Source: Micavibrio aeruginosavorus
GTDB lineage: Bacteria; Pseudomonadota; Alphaproteobacteria; Micavibrionales; Micavibrionaceae
Assembly: GCA_003241285.1 (NCBI GenBank)
Contig: QFOT01000059.1
Coordinates: 1-11,923, forward strand
DNA length: 11,923 nucleotides
Reading direction: 5' to 3'
Notes under the pieces: model-generated
Database searches by the model: none
Told to the model about the DNA's origin: nothing
Seen by the model: the letters and a program-made list of their open reading frames with translations, nothing else
Shown here: piece after piece, positions 1-5,937 of the stretch
How the letters are laid out: each line of letters opens with the position of its first letter
How positions within the stretch are numbered: position 1 is the first letter of the stretch
Translations under genes and position numbers: made by a program

Positions 1-1
1 T

Positions 2-265
2 CGAAAACTTTTGCGCCTGCAAAGCCAATTCCTAAAAAAATGCAAAGCCCGCGAACGTATTGAACGCGCAAAGCGTCGCATGGTCTTGGATATGCTCAGA
101 CAAAGCATCACGCTGGAGAAATATAAGGAAATCTACTCTTCTCGCTATCCCGCTGACGTGTCCGCTGAAGCCTCGGCGAAGGGGGGAAAACGGGATCCAG
201 ATCTATCCGCACATCTGGATTCCGGCTTTCGCCGGAATGACGGATTGGCTATGGTTGCACCATGA
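2..265 (+). CDS. 3' end of an unidentified basic protein (5' truncated), tail encoded by a palindromic repeat
   Basis: This frame is open from the window edge to a TGA at 263-265, so the gene probably begins upstream. The first 50 or so residues are rich in Lys, Arg and Glu and look helical (for example FLKKCKARERIERAKRR). They look like real coding sequence, but I do not recognise the family. From about position 150 on, the frame runs through the palindromic repeat, giving a low-complexity tail (SAEASAKGG, then HLDSGFRRNDG). The TGA overlaps the purU ATG as ATGA, which fits translational coupling, because purU has no visible Shine-Dalgarno of its own. The native protein may once have ended near position 150, with the repeat adding a C-terminal extension. 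A TTG at 11 could serve as a start for a short ORF, but nothing favours that. The alternative is that this is a chance open frame. Confidence 0.42.
   Translation, partial: RKLLRLQSQFLKKCKARERIERAKRRMVLDMLRQSITLEKYKEIYSSRYPADVSAEASAKGGKRDPDLSAHLDSGFRRNDGLAMVAP
150..243. repeat. Palindromic intergenic-type repeat element with two overlapping hairpins
   Basis: Two inverted repeats lie back to back. The first pairs ATCCAGAT (195-202) with ATCTGGAT (213-220) around a 10-base loop. The second pairs ATTCCGGC (219-226) with GCCGGAAT (231-238) around a TTTC loop, a perfect 8-bp stem. They share bases 219-220, so the full stems exclude each other. Upstream, CCGCTGA occurs twice (150-156 and 162-168), followed by an imperfect palindrome around 171-182. 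The ATTCC-N10-GGAAT core resembles small dispersed repeats of many bacteria, such as the Neisseria dRS3 type. The way it is read as protein recalls the Rickettsia palindromic elements. Membership of a dispersed family is inferred, because only one copy is in view and the outer limits are approximate. Confidence 0.6.
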
Positions 266-1089
266 AATACATCCTCCGTCTTCAATGCCATGACCGCAAA
301 GGAATCGTCGCCGCGGTTTCCGGGTGCCTGTCCGCCAATGATTGCAACATCGAGGAAGCATCCCAATTCAACGACCAGTTTTCCGGTCAATTCTTTATGC
401 GGGTTTTGTTTTCAACTCCCGATATCAGTAAGCTGCAACAATCCTTCCCCGCTCTGGCGCAAGAATTCTCCATGGCGTACGGCATTTCGCCGGAAAAAGA
501 AAAAATCAAAACTCTGATCCTTGTTTCTCAAGCCGATCATTGCCTGAACGACATTCTCTACCGCTGGCGGACAAATCATCTGGATATCGACATCAAAGCG
601 GTTTTTTCCAATAATGAAAAAAATCGCGCCCTTGTCGAAAGCCAGAATTTGCAATTCAATTATTCAAATCATGCCGATAAACAGGCGCATGAAGAGAATT
701 TGGAGAATTTAATAGAAGAAACCGATGCGGAGCTGATCGTTCTTGCCCGTTATATGCAGGTGCTTTCCGATAAGCTCAGCCAGAAATACGCAGGCCGCAT
801 CATCAATATTCACCATTCTTTCCTGCCCGGCTTCAAAGGTGCGAAGCCTTATCATCAAGCGTGGGAGCGCGGCGTAAAAATCACGGGAGCGACAGCGCAT
901 TTCGTCACCGCCGATCTGGATGAGGGCCCGATTATCGAACAGGAAACCGTGCGCATCTCCCATGCCGACACGCCGGAAAAAATGCAAGTGATCGGCAAGG
1001 ACACGGAATCGCGCGTTTTGGCGCGTGCCATACAGCTTTATACGGAGAGGCGCATTTTCCTGCATGACAATCGCACGGTTATTCTGTAA
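262..1089 (+). CDS. purU: Formyltetrahydrofolate deformylase PurU
   Basis: This cytosolic enzyme hydrolyses 10-formyl-THF to THF and formate, balancing the one-carbon pool and giving formate for purine synthesis. The 275-residue length is normal for the family. Residues 1 to about 80 form the N-terminal ACT-like domain (LQCHDRKGIVAAVS, then FFMRVLF). Residues from about 83 on form the formyltransferase fold. The catalytic triad of this fold is visible: Asn182 and His184 in INIHHSFLPG, His213 in GATAHFV (the triad histidine is one of these two) and Asp220 in LDEGPII. The C-terminus (GKDTESRVLARA, ending NRTVIL) is typical. The ATG at 262 begins exactly at the first ACT strand, and no nearer in-frame start exists. 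No Shine-Dalgarno is visible; the start overlaps the stop of the upstream frame (ATGA). divL follows after 8 bases, so the two are probably cotranscribed. Confidence 0.96.
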   Translation: MKYILRLQCHDRKGIVAAVSGCLSANDCNIEEASQFNDQFSGQFFMRVLFSTPDISKLQQSFPALAQEFSMAYGISPEKEKIKTLILVSQADHCLNDILYRWRTNHLDIDIKAVFSNNEKNRALVESQNLQFNYSNHADKQAHEENLENLIEETDAELIVLARYMQVLSDKLSQKYAGRIINIHHSFLPGFKGAKPYHQAWERGVKITGATAHFVTADLDEGPIIEQETVRISHADTPEKMQVIGKDTESRVLARAIQLYTERRIFLHDNRTVIL

Positions 1090-1097
1090 TTTTACCC

Positions 1098-3401
1098 ATG
1101 GCCAACCCGCTCAAATCATTCCTTGGCATTACAGATCTTGAAGCCGAAAAATCCCGCCTTGAAGCTTTCCTGACGGCTTTCCCGGGAGAATATTGTGGTT
1201 TCTCAAAAGATAGCGCGGTCGCTTTCAGTCCGCATTTTCCTGATACGCTTAACCTGAAAACCGTTACCGATTTTGCCGATATACAGCAGGCCCTGCGGCC
1301 CGGCGATGACGCCGCGCTGGAAAGCTGTTTCCGCCGCCTGCAGGAACAGGGCACGCGCTTTTCCCTCAAAGTCCGCTCGCTCGATCAAAGCAGGCTATTG
1401 CGTTTCTCCGGCTCGAAAGGCAAGGACCAGCAGGGTGTGCAGAATTACGATATTCTCTGGATCGAGGACGTAACCGAGATCGAAAAAGAAATCGAAACTT
1501 TGCGTGATTCATGCACGGAAAATGAAGAATCCTTCCGCCGTCTGCAGGCTGCGCTTGATTCTTTTCCCAACCCCGTATGGATCCGCGACAAGCGCAACCA
1601 GATTATATGGACCAACCGTCCCTATTCCGAGCTTCTAGTTTCAACACCGGAAAAAGTAATCGCCCAGCAGCAGGAACTTAATTTTACAAAGAAGCCGGGG
1701 AGCCGGTCGCTGGCGGAATTATCGTCGGTCGCCTTGAGCACCAACACAGAGCAAAAAGACAAGCGTCACATGATCGTGCAAGGGGACCGCCGCCTTTATG
1801 AAATGACCATTACGCCGATCCCTCATCTCGATTACAGCGTCGGCCATATTCTCGACATCACCAAAGAAGAAGAAACTCTCAAGGACGTCGAGCGCAACGC
1901 CGCCACGACAAAAGAATTATTCGAACATCTCTCCTCCCCGCTTGCCGTTTATAACAAGGATTACCGCCTCGAATATTATAACTCGGCCTATTCCCAGTTC
2001 TGGCATCTCGATGAACAATGGCTCAATTCCCAGCCGCGCATGAGCGAGATCATCGACCGCCTGCGGGAAACGCGCATGGTGCCGGAGCAAGCCGACTTCC
2101 GTATCTACAAACAATCTCTGGTGGACACTTTTTCAAAAATGATTTCTCCATCGGAGGAAATGCATTACCTGCCCAATGGCATGACATTGCGCATGATGGT
2201 TTTCCCGCGCCCCGCCGGCGGCGTCATGATCATGTGGGAAGACGTCACAAGCCATCTCGAACTTGAATCTTCTTACAACACGTTGGTCGCCGTTCAGAAG
2301 GAAACTCTCGACAATCTTGCCGAAGGCGTTGCCGCTTTTGGCGGCGACGGAAGACTGAAACTTTGGAATCCGTCCTTCCCCCGGCTTTGGAGGCTCAATC
2401 CCGAAGACATGGAAGGCACGCCGCATATCACGCGTATCGTTGAAAAATTGAAGCCGTTATTTGCTGACAACGACTGGGAAAATGCCAAGACCAATCTTCT
2501 GGCCCAGGGCCTTGACCGGAATATGCGCGATGGTGTCATGCGCCGCAATGACGGCACTGTCATTGAATTTGCCGCCGTGCCGCTGCCGGATGGCGGGATG
2601 CTGGTCACGCATACGGATATCACCGACACAATCCGCGTGGAAACCGCGCTCCGTGAAAAAACCGCCGCGCTTGAAGCCGCCGAAAAGCTTAAGCTTGAAT
2701 TTATTGCCAATGTTTCTTATCAGCTGCGCACGCCGCTGAATGCGATTATCGGTTTCACGGAAATTCTCGATAAGGAATATTTTGGTACGCTCAACGAACG
2801 CCAGAAAGGCTATACGCGGGGCCTGAGCGAAGCGGGTGAACGCTTGATGAGTTTGATCAACGATATTCTCGATCTCGCTTCGATCGAAGCCGGTTACATG
2901 GCGCTAGAAACGGCGGAGATGAATATTCATGACATGCTAAAAGGCCTGTATGATCTGACGGTCGAATGGGCGCGTTCGCAGCGCATCGAGGTATCCCTCT
3001 CCTGCCCGGCGGATATCGGCACGGTGATGGCGGATGAGCGCCGCATGAAACAGATCATGCTTAATCTGATCCGCAACTCGATCGAGTTTACGCAGGCAGG
3101 CGGGCGCATCACCTTGATCGGCGAGCGGCGCGGCGATTATGTGGGCTTAAGTGTTGCCGATACAGGCCCGGGTATTTCAGAAGAAGATCAGGAAAAAATA
3201 TTCAAGCCGTTCGAAAAAACGGATGCCCAGCGTGATGACGGCGAAGGCAATGTCCGCGGCGGGGCTGGGCTCGGACTTACACTCGTTAAGGATATCGTTG
3301 AACTTCATAACGGCAAGGTTGAATTGAAGAGCGAACTGGGTGTCGGTACGACGACGACGCTTCTGCTACCGGCAGGCCTTCAGTCGGCGCAGGAAGCGTA
3401 A
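1098..3401 (+). CDS. divL: DivL-type PAS sensor kinase homologue with Tyr in place of the phospho-His
   Basis: The protein has 767 residues, close to Caulobacter DivL. Residues 1-130 form a PAS-like or linker region. PAS modules are likely at about 150-260, 275-390 and 400-510. A coiled segment leads into the dimerisation helices at about 530-600 and the ATP-binding domain at about 640-760. The H-box reads NVSYQLRTPLNAIIGF, with Tyr541 (codon TAT at 2718-2720) where ordinary kinases have His. This is the hallmark of DivL. The ATP-binding boxes remain: N-box around Asn660, G1 as ADTGPGI (Asp688), F-box IFKPF, and G2 as GAGLGL (722-727). In Caulobacter, DivL binds DivK and controls the CckA-ChpT-CtrA relay; the same role is inferred here. 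No transmembrane segment is visible, unlike Caulobacter DivL. The start has no clear Shine-Dalgarno and lies 8 bases after purU. Confidence 0.93.
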   Translation: MANPLKSFLGITDLEAEKSRLEAFLTAFPGEYCGFSKDSAVAFSPHFPDTLNLKTVTDFADIQQALRPGDDAALESCFRRLQEQGTRFSLKVRSLDQSRLLRFSGSKGKDQQGVQNYDILWIEDVTEIEKEIETLRDSCTENEESFRRLQAALDSFPNPVWIRDKRNQIIWTNRPYSELLVSTPEKVIAQQQELNFTKKPGSRSLAELSSVALSTNTEQKDKRHMIVQGDRRLYEMTITPIPHLDYSVGHILDITKEEETLKDVERNAATTKELFEHLSSPLAVYNKDYRLEYYNSAYSQFWHLDEQWLNSQPRMSEIIDRLRETRMVPEQADFRIYKQSLVDTFSKMISPSEEMHYLPNGMTLRMMVFPRPAGGVMIMWEDVTSHLELESSYNTLVAVQKETLDNLAEGVAAFGGDGRLKLWNPSFPRLWRLNPEDMEGTPHITRIVEKLKPLFADNDWENAKTNLLAQGLDRNMRDGVMRRNDGTVIEFAAVPLPDGGMLVTHTDITDTIRVETALREKTAALEAAEKLKLEFIANVSYQLRTPLNAIIGFTEILDKEYFGTLNERQKGYTRGLSEAGERLMSLINDILDLASIEAGYMALETAEMNIHDMLKGLYDLTVEWARSQRIEVSLSCPADIGTVMADERRMKQIMLNLIRNSIEFTQAGGRITLIGERRGDYVGLSVADTGPGISEEDQEKIFKPFEKTDAQRDDGEGNVRGGAGLGLTLVKDIVELHNGKVELKSELGVGTTTTLLLPAGLQSAQEA

Positions 3402-3760
3402 ATTTCGCGGCCCTCGCCGCTTTTGGATTTGCGCTCGCGGATGACGATCTCGCCTTGCAGCTTGGTCTTGCAATCAAAGAGGGGTACGAAAGACTTGACG
3501 GTGAGATAGACTTTGTACTCCGGCAGGAACGGGCCCTTAGCGCAAACCTCTCTCTCCTTACCCGCGTCGAGCTTGAGGATGTCTTCGAAATAACTGCGCT
3601 TGCCGTCGGGCTTGGTATAGAAGTCAGTGCGAATAGCAACAGATGCAGTCGTGCTCATGGCATTTCTGATCAACGCGCATTGCGCCTCAGGACTGTATAG
3701 CTCCTCGGCTTGCGCAGGCAATGACAGCAGGAGCAGAATGACAAGCAGGCAATATCTCAT
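3380..3760 (-). CDS. Small hypothetical secreted protein with four mature cysteines
   Basis: I do not recognise a family. The protein is 126 residues when started at the ATG at 3760-3758. It opens with a clear signal peptide: MR, a run of Leu, Ile and Val, then PAQA followed by EE, a good signal peptidase I site near residue 18. The mature part of about 108 residues holds four Cys (in AQCAL, EVCAK, FDCKT and ASCAD), enough for two disulfides in the periplasm or outside. Other visible features are an aromatic and basic stretch (FYTKPDGKRSYFED) and a strand-like segment YKVYLTVKSFVPLF. The start is chosen because AGGA lies 6 bases upstream and the signal peptide begins there. A GTG at 3781-3779 would add seven residues and overlap the stop of the upstream reductase. 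It lies 17 bases downstream of that gene and probably shares its transcript. Its last 22 bases overlap divL tail to tail. Confidence 0.72.
   Translation of the reverse strand: MRYCLLVILLLLSLPAQAEELYSPEAQCALIRNAMSTTASVAIRTDFYTKPDGKRSYFEDILKLDAGKEREVCAKGPFLPEYKVYLTVKSFVPLFDCKTKLQGEIVIRERKSKSGEGREIYASCAD
3407..3424 (+). terminator. Possible intrinsic terminator of purU-divL
   Basis: Five bases after the divL stop, GCGGC (3407-3411) pairs perfectly with GCCGC (3416-3420) around a CCTC tetraloop, followed by four T residues. The position suits termination of the purU-divL transcript. The stem is short and the T-run minimal. The same bases encode the C-terminal part of the gene on the opposite strand, so the hairpin could also be chance. 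Confidence 0.4.
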
Positions 3761-3766
3761 ACTGCA

Positions 3767-3770
3767 TCCT
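3767..3770 (-). promoter_or_regulatory. Ribosome binding site deciding the start of the secreted protein
   Basis: On the - strand AGGA stands 6 bases before the ATG at 3760-3758, in the sequence TTAGGATGCAGT. This favours that ATG over the upstream GTG (3781-3779) and ATG (3775-3773), which lack a comparable site and would place extra residues before the signal peptide. Confidence 0.55.
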
Positions 3771-3777
3771 AACATGA

Positions 3778-4794
3778 TCACTCTTTGCCCGGAACGCCTT
3801 TTGTGGTCGAATACTCGAAATGCAGTTCTTCACCCGGGTGAATCTGGCGACGAATTGCATGCGCCGCATGGGCGGCTTCGGCAAAGCCTGTCAGGATCAG
3901 CTTGATCTTGTGCTTGTATGTCGCCATATCGCCGACCGCATAGATGCCGTCGATATTGGTTGCCGATGTCGACTGGTCAACCTGGATATGATTCTTGTCC
4001 AGCGACAATCCCCATTCCGCCATTTTGCCAAGTGACGTCGAAAGACCGAAGAACGGCAGCAAGACATCTGCTTCGACTGTCTTGCTGTTATGATCGAGAT
4101 CGCTGATCACGACATGCGACAGATGTCCGTTCTCGCCTTGCAGGGCTTCGAGCTGGTACGGCACCAAAAGCTCGATCTTGCCTTCTCCGGCAAGCTTATG
4201 GAGTTTGTCGACACTGGCCGGAGCCCCGCGAAACTTGTCACGGCGGTGAACGACCGATACCGATTTGGCAACCTCGCTTAAAGAGATCGCCCAGTCGATG
4301 GCCGAATCGCCGCCCCCGGCAATGACGACGCGCTGGTCCCGGAACTTCTCGCGCGACCGCACGGCATAAAAGACGGATATCCCTTCATATTGATCCAGAT
4401 GATCAAGCGGCGGTTTCTGCGGCCCGAAAGAACCCGTGCCGCCAGCGATCACGATTGCTTTGGCCTTGATATTGACGCCCTTGCTTGTCGTGATGTGGAA
4501 GTCATTGGATTGACCAGATATTTCCAGAACCTGCTGTGACAGGTGGAATTGCGGTCCGAAGGGCAGGCTTTGTGTTTCCAGCTGTGCGATCAGATCCGCT
4601 GCCTTGATCTCCGGCCAAGCCGGTATATCGTAGATCGGCTTTTCTGGATAAAGCGCGATACACTGTCCGCCGATATGATCGAGGCTGTCGATCACATGGC
4701 ATTTCAGCCCCAGCATGCCGCACTCGAAAATGGTGAACAAACCCGATGGTCCGGCGCCAATAATTACAACATCTGTTTCATAGTTTGTCGTCAT
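3778..4794 (-). CDS. Ferredoxin--NADP(+) reductase, thioredoxin-reductase-like type
   Basis: This is a 338-residue FAD- and NADPH-binding oxidoreductase that moves electrons between NADPH and ferredoxin or flavodoxin in the cytosol. Residues 13-18 (GAGPSG) are the FAD dinucleotide motif, and IGGQC (41-45) with the following aromatic segment is typical of this group. The NADP-binding motif is GGGDSA (160-165), and VHRRDKFRG (182-190) supplies the arginines expected to hold the NADPH 2'-phosphate. GDM (288-290) closes the second FAD motif. The CxxC redox pair of true thioredoxin reductases is missing from the NADPH domain, and the C-terminus extends past the last FAD motif, as in YumC-like reductases. 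It starts only 19 bases from the divergent tsaE start, and the small secreted protein gene follows it on the same strand. The electron partner cannot be read from this window. Confidence 0.93.
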   Translation of the reverse strand: MTTNYETDVVIIGAGPSGLFTIFECGMLGLKCHVIDSLDHIGGQCIALYPEKPIYDIPAWPEIKAADLIAQLETQSLPFGPQFHLSQQVLEISGQSNDFHITTSKGVNIKAKAIVIAGGTGSFGPQKPPLDHLDQYEGISVFYAVRSREKFRDQRVVIAGGGDSAIDWAISLSEVAKSVSVVHRRDKFRGAPASVDKLHKLAGEGKIELLVPYQLEALQGENGHLSHVVISDLDHNSKTVEADVLLPFFGLSTSLGKMAEWGLSLDKNHIQVDQSTSATNIDGIYAVGDMATYKHKIKLILTGFAEAAHAAHAIRRQIHPGEELHFEYSTTKGVPGKE

Positions 4795-4817
4795 GGCTTA
4801 TACATAGAACCTTATGT
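4795..4817. promoter_or_regulatory. 19-base divergent gap between the reductase and tsaE, with a small inverted repeat
   Basis: Only positions 4795-4813 separate the two divergent start codons. ACATA (4802-4806) and TATGT (4813-4817) form an inverted repeat around 6 bases, the second arm entering the tsaE start codon. No convincing Shine-Dalgarno is present for tsaE; for the reductase an AAGG sits too far upstream. Promoters for both directions must therefore lie mainly inside the opposite coding sequence, or the transcripts are nearly leaderless. The inverted repeat is short and could be chance. Confidence 0.3.
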
Positions 4818-5236
4818 TTGAAGAAACAATCTCATATTCGGAAGAAGAAACCGCCGAACTGGCCAAGCGCTTTGCAGGTACTTTGCCCGCGCGCCAAATA
4901 CTGTTTCTGGAAGGTGATCTAGCCGCCGGAAAGTCAGTCTTCGCCCGCGCGCTGATCCGCGAACTGGCGGGGGAACCTGATTTGACCGTACCAAGCCCGA
5001 CTTTCAATTTGCTTCAAGTCTATGAAACGCCCATTGGCCCGGTCTGGCATTACGATCTTTATCGCCTGAAGGAGCCGGACGAGATCGAGGAATTGTCGTG
5101 GAACGATGCGCTCTCGAGCGGTATCGTGCTGATCGAGTGGCCGGAGCGGTTAGAGCATCTGAAGCCCGAAGGCATCACCGTTGCAATTGAACCGATCTCC
5201 GGTTCACCGAATTCAAGAAAGATCACCATCTCATGA
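4814..5236 (+). CDS. tsaE: tRNA t6A37 biosynthesis ATPase TsaE
   Basis: TsaE is a small P-loop ATPase that works with the TsaB-TsaD complex to recharge the synthesis of N6-threonylcarbamoyladenosine at tRNA position 37. The 140 residues are a little shorter than many homologues. The Walker A motif is GDLAAGKS (34-41), one Ala away from the more common GDLGAGKT. VPSPTF (59-64), HYDLYR (79-84) and LIEWPERL (106-113) are the family signatures, the middle ones lining the nucleotide site. No Shine-Dalgarno is visible before the ATG, but no alternative start fits better: FEETISYSEEET is the usual opening strand and helix. The 3' end overlaps the next gene as ATGA. It heads the tsaE-nucleotidyltransferase-addB-addA run. 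Confidence 0.96.
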   Translation: MFEETISYSEEETAELAKRFAGTLPARQILFLEGDLAAGKSVFARALIRELAGEPDLTVPSPTFNLLQVYETPIGPVWHYDLYRLKEPDEIEELSWNDALSSGIVLIEWPERLEHLKPEGITVAIEPISGSPNSRKITIS

Positions 5237-5937
5237 AACCGGAAACCGCTTTCATTCTGGCCGCTGGCCTTGGCACGCGCCTCAAACCCTATACGGATAC
5301 GATGCCAAAACCGATGGTGCCGGTGAACGGCCAGCCGATCATCGGCCATATCATTGATCAGGTCATCGAGGCTGGATGTCTATCCGCCACTGTCAATCTG
5401 CATCACAAAGCGGAAGTCTTGCGTGATTATCTGACGACGCGCGACGATCTAAAGATACATCAATCCTATGAAGAGCAATTACTCGATACCGGCGGCGGCG
5501 CGAAACAGGCTTTGCCAAGCTTAGGCGGCAAGCCGTTCTATATGATCAACGGCGATGCGTTTTGTCTCGACGGTCCGTCCGGCCCTTCTCTTCTTTCGCT
5601 GGCCGATAAATTCGACGACGACAAGATGGATATCCTGTTATTGCTTCAACCAGTCGAGCGTATGGTCCTTACCCAAGGCGTCGGTGATTACGATCTTGTT
5701 GGCAACAAGCCAATCAGAAACAAGGAAAGATGCGGCAAGTATATGTTCGCCGGAATTCGTATCTGTCATCCTCGCATTTTTGCCGGTACGCCGGACGGCG
5801 CATTTCCTTTCATCACCTTAATGGATAAGGCGGAGAAAGAAGGCCGCCTGTTCGCCCATGTGCATGACGGCGACTGGCACCACATCTCAACGCCGGAGGA
5901 TTTAGAGCGCGTCAATGAGGCTTTGAACGATGCCTAA
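5233..5937 (+). CDS. murU: MurU-like sugar-1-phosphate nucleotidyltransferase
   Basis: This 234-residue cytosolic enzyme of the NTP_transferase fold joins an NTP and a sugar-1-phosphate to give an NDP-sugar and pyrophosphate. The nucleotide-binding signature is LAAGLGTRLKPYTDTMPKP (9-27). LDTGGG (84-89) contacts the base and sugar, and NGDAF (106-110) carries the metal-binding Asp108. WHHISTPEDL (215-224) matches the family's closing motif. Length and motifs fit MurU (N-acetylmuramate-1-phosphate uridylyltransferase) of the AmgK-MurU cell-wall recycling route better than longer GlmU or RmlA-type enzymes. The exact sugar is inferred. Many alphaproteobacteria have an AmgK-like kinase gene beside it; here tsaE overlaps it by 4 bases and no kinase gene is present. 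addB starts 8 bases before its stop. Confidence 0.85.
   Translation: MKPETAFILAAGLGTRLKPYTDTMPKPMVPVNGQPIIGHIIDQVIEAGCLSATVNLHHKAEVLRDYLTTRDDLKIHQSYEEQLLDTGGGAKQALPSLGGKPFYMINGDAFCLDGPSGPSLLSLADKFDDDKMDILLLLQPVERMVLTQGVGDYDLVGNKPIRNKERCGKYMFAGIRICHPRIFAGTPDGAFPFITLMDKAEKEGRLFAHVHDGDWHHISTPEDLERVNEALNDA
5916..5920 (+). promoter_or_regulatory. Ribosome binding site of addB
   Basis: TGAGG lies inside the end of the nucleotidyltransferase gene, 9 bases before the addB ATG at 5930. It supports this start over the ATG at 5937, which is out of frame. The overlap with the upstream stop also suggests coupled translation. Confidence 0.5.

Noticed and set aside
219..238. Intrinsic terminator before purU
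   Set aside because: The stem is strong but no T-run follows on either strand, and the region is continuous with an open frame that overlaps purU.
145..390. Open frame on the - strand across the repeat and the purU start
   Set aside because: It is antisense to the conserved ACT domain of purU and draws part of its sequence from the palindromic repeat; no domain or ribosome binding site supports it.
709..1065. 118-codon open frame antisense to the purU catalytic domain
   Set aside because: The + strand encodes the full catalytic motif set here, and the antisense product has no recognisable feature.
2294..2710. 138-codon open frame antisense to divL
   Set aside because: Its Ser-rich product is typical of the mirror of a PAS-domain coding region; divL is continuous and motif-bearing through this stretch.
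3455..3700. 81-codon + strand frame in the divL-reductase interval
   Set aside because: The opposite strand encodes a protein with a clear signal peptide and a well-spaced AGGA site, a better explanation for this stretch.
3778..4794. Thioredoxin reductase
   Set aside because: The CxxC redox pair expected in the NADPH domain is missing, and the C-terminal extension fits the ferredoxin/flavodoxin reductase group.
4802..4817. Regulator operator at the divergent gap
   Set aside because: The inverted-repeat arms are only five bases and AT-rich; it is kept as a low-confidence note rather than a called operator.
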